5,549 nucleotides of DNA from Candidatus Peribacteraceae bacterium (GTDB lineage Bacteria > Patescibacteriota > Gracilibacteria > Peribacterales > Peribacteraceae), in contig JABFSS010000049.1 of the NCBI GenBank assembly GCA_013140485.1, positions 1 through 5,549 of the forward strand, read 5' to 3'. Positions 4,225-5,549 of the stretch are shown here, piece by piece. The notes under the pieces were generated by a model, which saw nothing but the letters and a program-made list of their open reading frames with translations, was not told where the DNA came from and did not search any database. Position 1 is the stretch's first letter, and the number at the start of each line of letters is the position of its first letter. Position numbers and translations under genes: made by a program.

Positions 4225-5549
4225 ATGGCATGGACGGACCGCATCGTCGGCGAGATTGAGCAGCGCTTCGCGGAGAAGATCGCGGCAAAAAAGCTGCTCG
4301 TCATTCGCGATGAGAAAACGCTCTCCGGACGCGTGCATGTGGGATCGCTGCGGGGAATCGCCATTCATGGGCTCATTGCGCAAGTCCTGAACGAACGGGG
4401 TATCGCGAATGTTTTCCGTTTTGAATTGAACGACTTCGACCCAATGGACGAAATTCCGCGGACGCTGGAGCGGACGGCGTACGAAAAATATATGGGCCAG
4501 CCGCTCTTTACCGTACCGCCGCATGAACCGTCGGCCGAAACGTATCCGCTCGTGTTCGGAAACGAACTGCAGGGCGTTCTTAAACATCTGGGATTCACCA
4601 TCGACTGGTATCGCTTGCAGCCCGAATACATGGCCGGGAAATTCAACGGCGTCATCGGCGATGCACTGGATCATGCCAAGGAAATCCGCGCCATTTACCG
4701 GGAAGTCAGTGGCAGCGTGAAGCCGGATGATTGGTATCCGTTGCAAGTCATTTGTGAGAAGTGTGGGAAAGTGGGTACGACGCAGGTGACGGCGTGGAAC
4801 AGCACTACCAAAACTGTGACGTACCACTGCAAAGAGAACCTCGTAAAATGGGCCAAGGGATGCGGAAATTCAGGAACAGTGAGTCCGTTCGACGGACACG
4901 CGAAACTCCCCTGGAAAGTGGAATGGCCCGCTAAGTGGAAGGTCTTCGGCGTCGATATCGAAGGTGCGGGAAAAGACCATTCGGCTGCCGGCGGGTCGCG
5001 CGAGATCGGTAAACGGATCGTCGAAGAAGTCTTTCACTATCCCAATCCGTTCGACATTCCGTATGAATTCTTCAACATCGGCGGGAAGAAGATGAGCGCG
5101 AGCAAAGGACTCGGGGCGTCGGCCAAAGAGATTTCGGATTTGCTGCCGCCGACACAGCTGCGCCTGCTCATGATCCGCAAGCAGCCGAACCAACCGATTG
5201 ATTTCGACCCCGAAGGCACGACGATCCCGACCCTCTTCGACGAATATGACCGGCTGGCCGACCACTACTTCAAGCGTCACCCAAAACCGGAGGAGGACTT
5301 TGCACGGACCTACGCGCTCTGCCAGAAGGCCTTTCCCGAAAAGCCGAAGGATGTCTGGCACATGCGTTTCTCGCTGGCGGCGTTCCTCGTCCAAATGCCA
5401 CACCTCAATGCCACGGAGGAAGCGCAGAATCTGAAAGGCAGCCCGCTCACGGAGGACGATCTTGCCGATATGAATGAACGCCTGACGTACGCACGCAGAT
5501 GGATCGAAGGGTACGCCCCGGAGAAATATCAATTCCGGCTGGCGTCCAT
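4225..5549 (+). CDS. lysS: lysyl-tRNA synthetase, class I (3' end outside window)
   Basis: Charges tRNA-Lys with lysine at the expense of ATP in the cytoplasm. This is the class I, Rossmann-fold form found in most archaea and some bacteria, unrelated to the class II LysRS of most bacteria. Visible here: the HIGH-type motif HVGS (38-41) in SGRVHVGSLRG, the KMSKS-type motif KMSAS (289-293) in GGKKMSASKG, a zinc-ribbon-like insertion with C177-x2-C180 and C202/C213, and the family segments FRFELNDFDPMDEIP (64-78) and GAGKDHSAAGGSRE (247-260). The frame is open to the window end after 441 codons; the family is usually somewhat over 500 aa, so a C-terminal anticodon-binding part is missing. The ATG at 4225 is chosen because no ATG occurs in frame upstream and conserved sequence begins soon after. 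No SD precedes it. It is divergent from X1. Confidence 0.97.
   Translation, partial: MAWTDRIVGEIEQRFAEKIAAKKLLVIRDEKTLSGRVHVGSLRGIAIHGLIAQVLNERGIANVFRFELNDFDPMDEIPRTLERTAYEKYMGQPLFTVPPHEPSAETYPLVFGNELQGVLKHLGFTIDWYRLQPEYMAGKFNGVIGDALDHAKEIRAIYREVSGSVKPDDWYPLQVICEKCGKVGTTQVTAWNSTTKTVTYHCKENLVKWAKGCGNSGTVSPFDGHAKLPWKVEWPAKWKVFGVDIEGAGKDHSAAGGSREIGKRIVEEVFHYPNPFDIPYEFFNIGGKKMSASKGLGASAKEISDLLPPTQLRLLMIRKQPNQPIDFDPEGTTIPTLFDEYDRLADHYFKRHPKPEEDFARTYALCQKAFPEKPKDVWHMRFSLAAFLVQMPHLNATEEAQNLKGSPLTEDDLADMNERLTYARRWIEGYAPEKYQFRLAS

Noticed and set aside
4150..4827. Minus-strand 225-aa open frame opposite lysS
   Set aside because: Lies antisense to conserved class I LysRS sequence, including the HVGS motif region; compositional shadow.
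4870..5532. Minus-strand 220-aa open frame opposite lysS
   Set aside because: Antisense to the KMSAS-containing half of LysRS; no domain recognised and the sense strand fully explains it.
1..5549. CRISPR array, tRNA gene, insertion sequence or integrase
   Set aside because: No regularly spaced direct repeats, cloverleaf sequence, transposase or integrase-like protein was seen on either strand.

Overview
The window looks like a chromosomal piece from a small-genome bacterium, possibly a member of the candidate phyla radiation (Patescibacteria, for example the Peregrinibacteria/Peribacteria side). That placement is an inference. It rests on the general look of ribosomal protein L3, a class I (archaeal-type) lysyl-tRNA synthetase in a bacterial setting, the absence of Shine-Dalgarno sequences, and a block of unfamiliar small proteins. 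Nothing seen suggests an alternative genetic code.

Layout from right to left along the minus strand. At the right edge, on the plus strand, lies the first 441 codons of class I lysyl-tRNA synthetase (from 4225 and off the window). A 106-bp divergent intergenic region separates it from a block of six minus-strand genes (4118 down to 831). These are three consecutive copies of a two-gene cassette. In each copy a soluble, acidic protein of 137-142 aa (here called X1, X2, X3, clearly related to one another) is followed by a small membrane protein (M1, M2, M3). The X/M pairs are 28 nt apart, 18 nt apart, and overlapping by 8 nt. M1 is in two frames and needs a -1 shift to be read as one protein. 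A 104-bp gap between M1 and X2 holds a good sigma-70-like promoter, so the block probably forms two transcripts: X1-M1 and X2-M2-X3-M3.

A 200-bp gap then leads to rplC (ribosomal protein L3, 630 down to 4). That gap has its own TTGACG-17-TAGACT promoter and several small inverted repeats. The rplC stop overlaps an ATG at the window edge that would be the start of the next gene, probably rplD.

The conserved genes at both ends are housekeeping translation genes. The middle is the unusual part: a triplicated, uncharacterised soluble-plus-membrane gene pair inserted where rpsJ often stands upstream of rplC. I do not recognise family X or the M proteins, and I assign no function. Gene order and coupling suggest that each X works with its adjacent M at the membrane.
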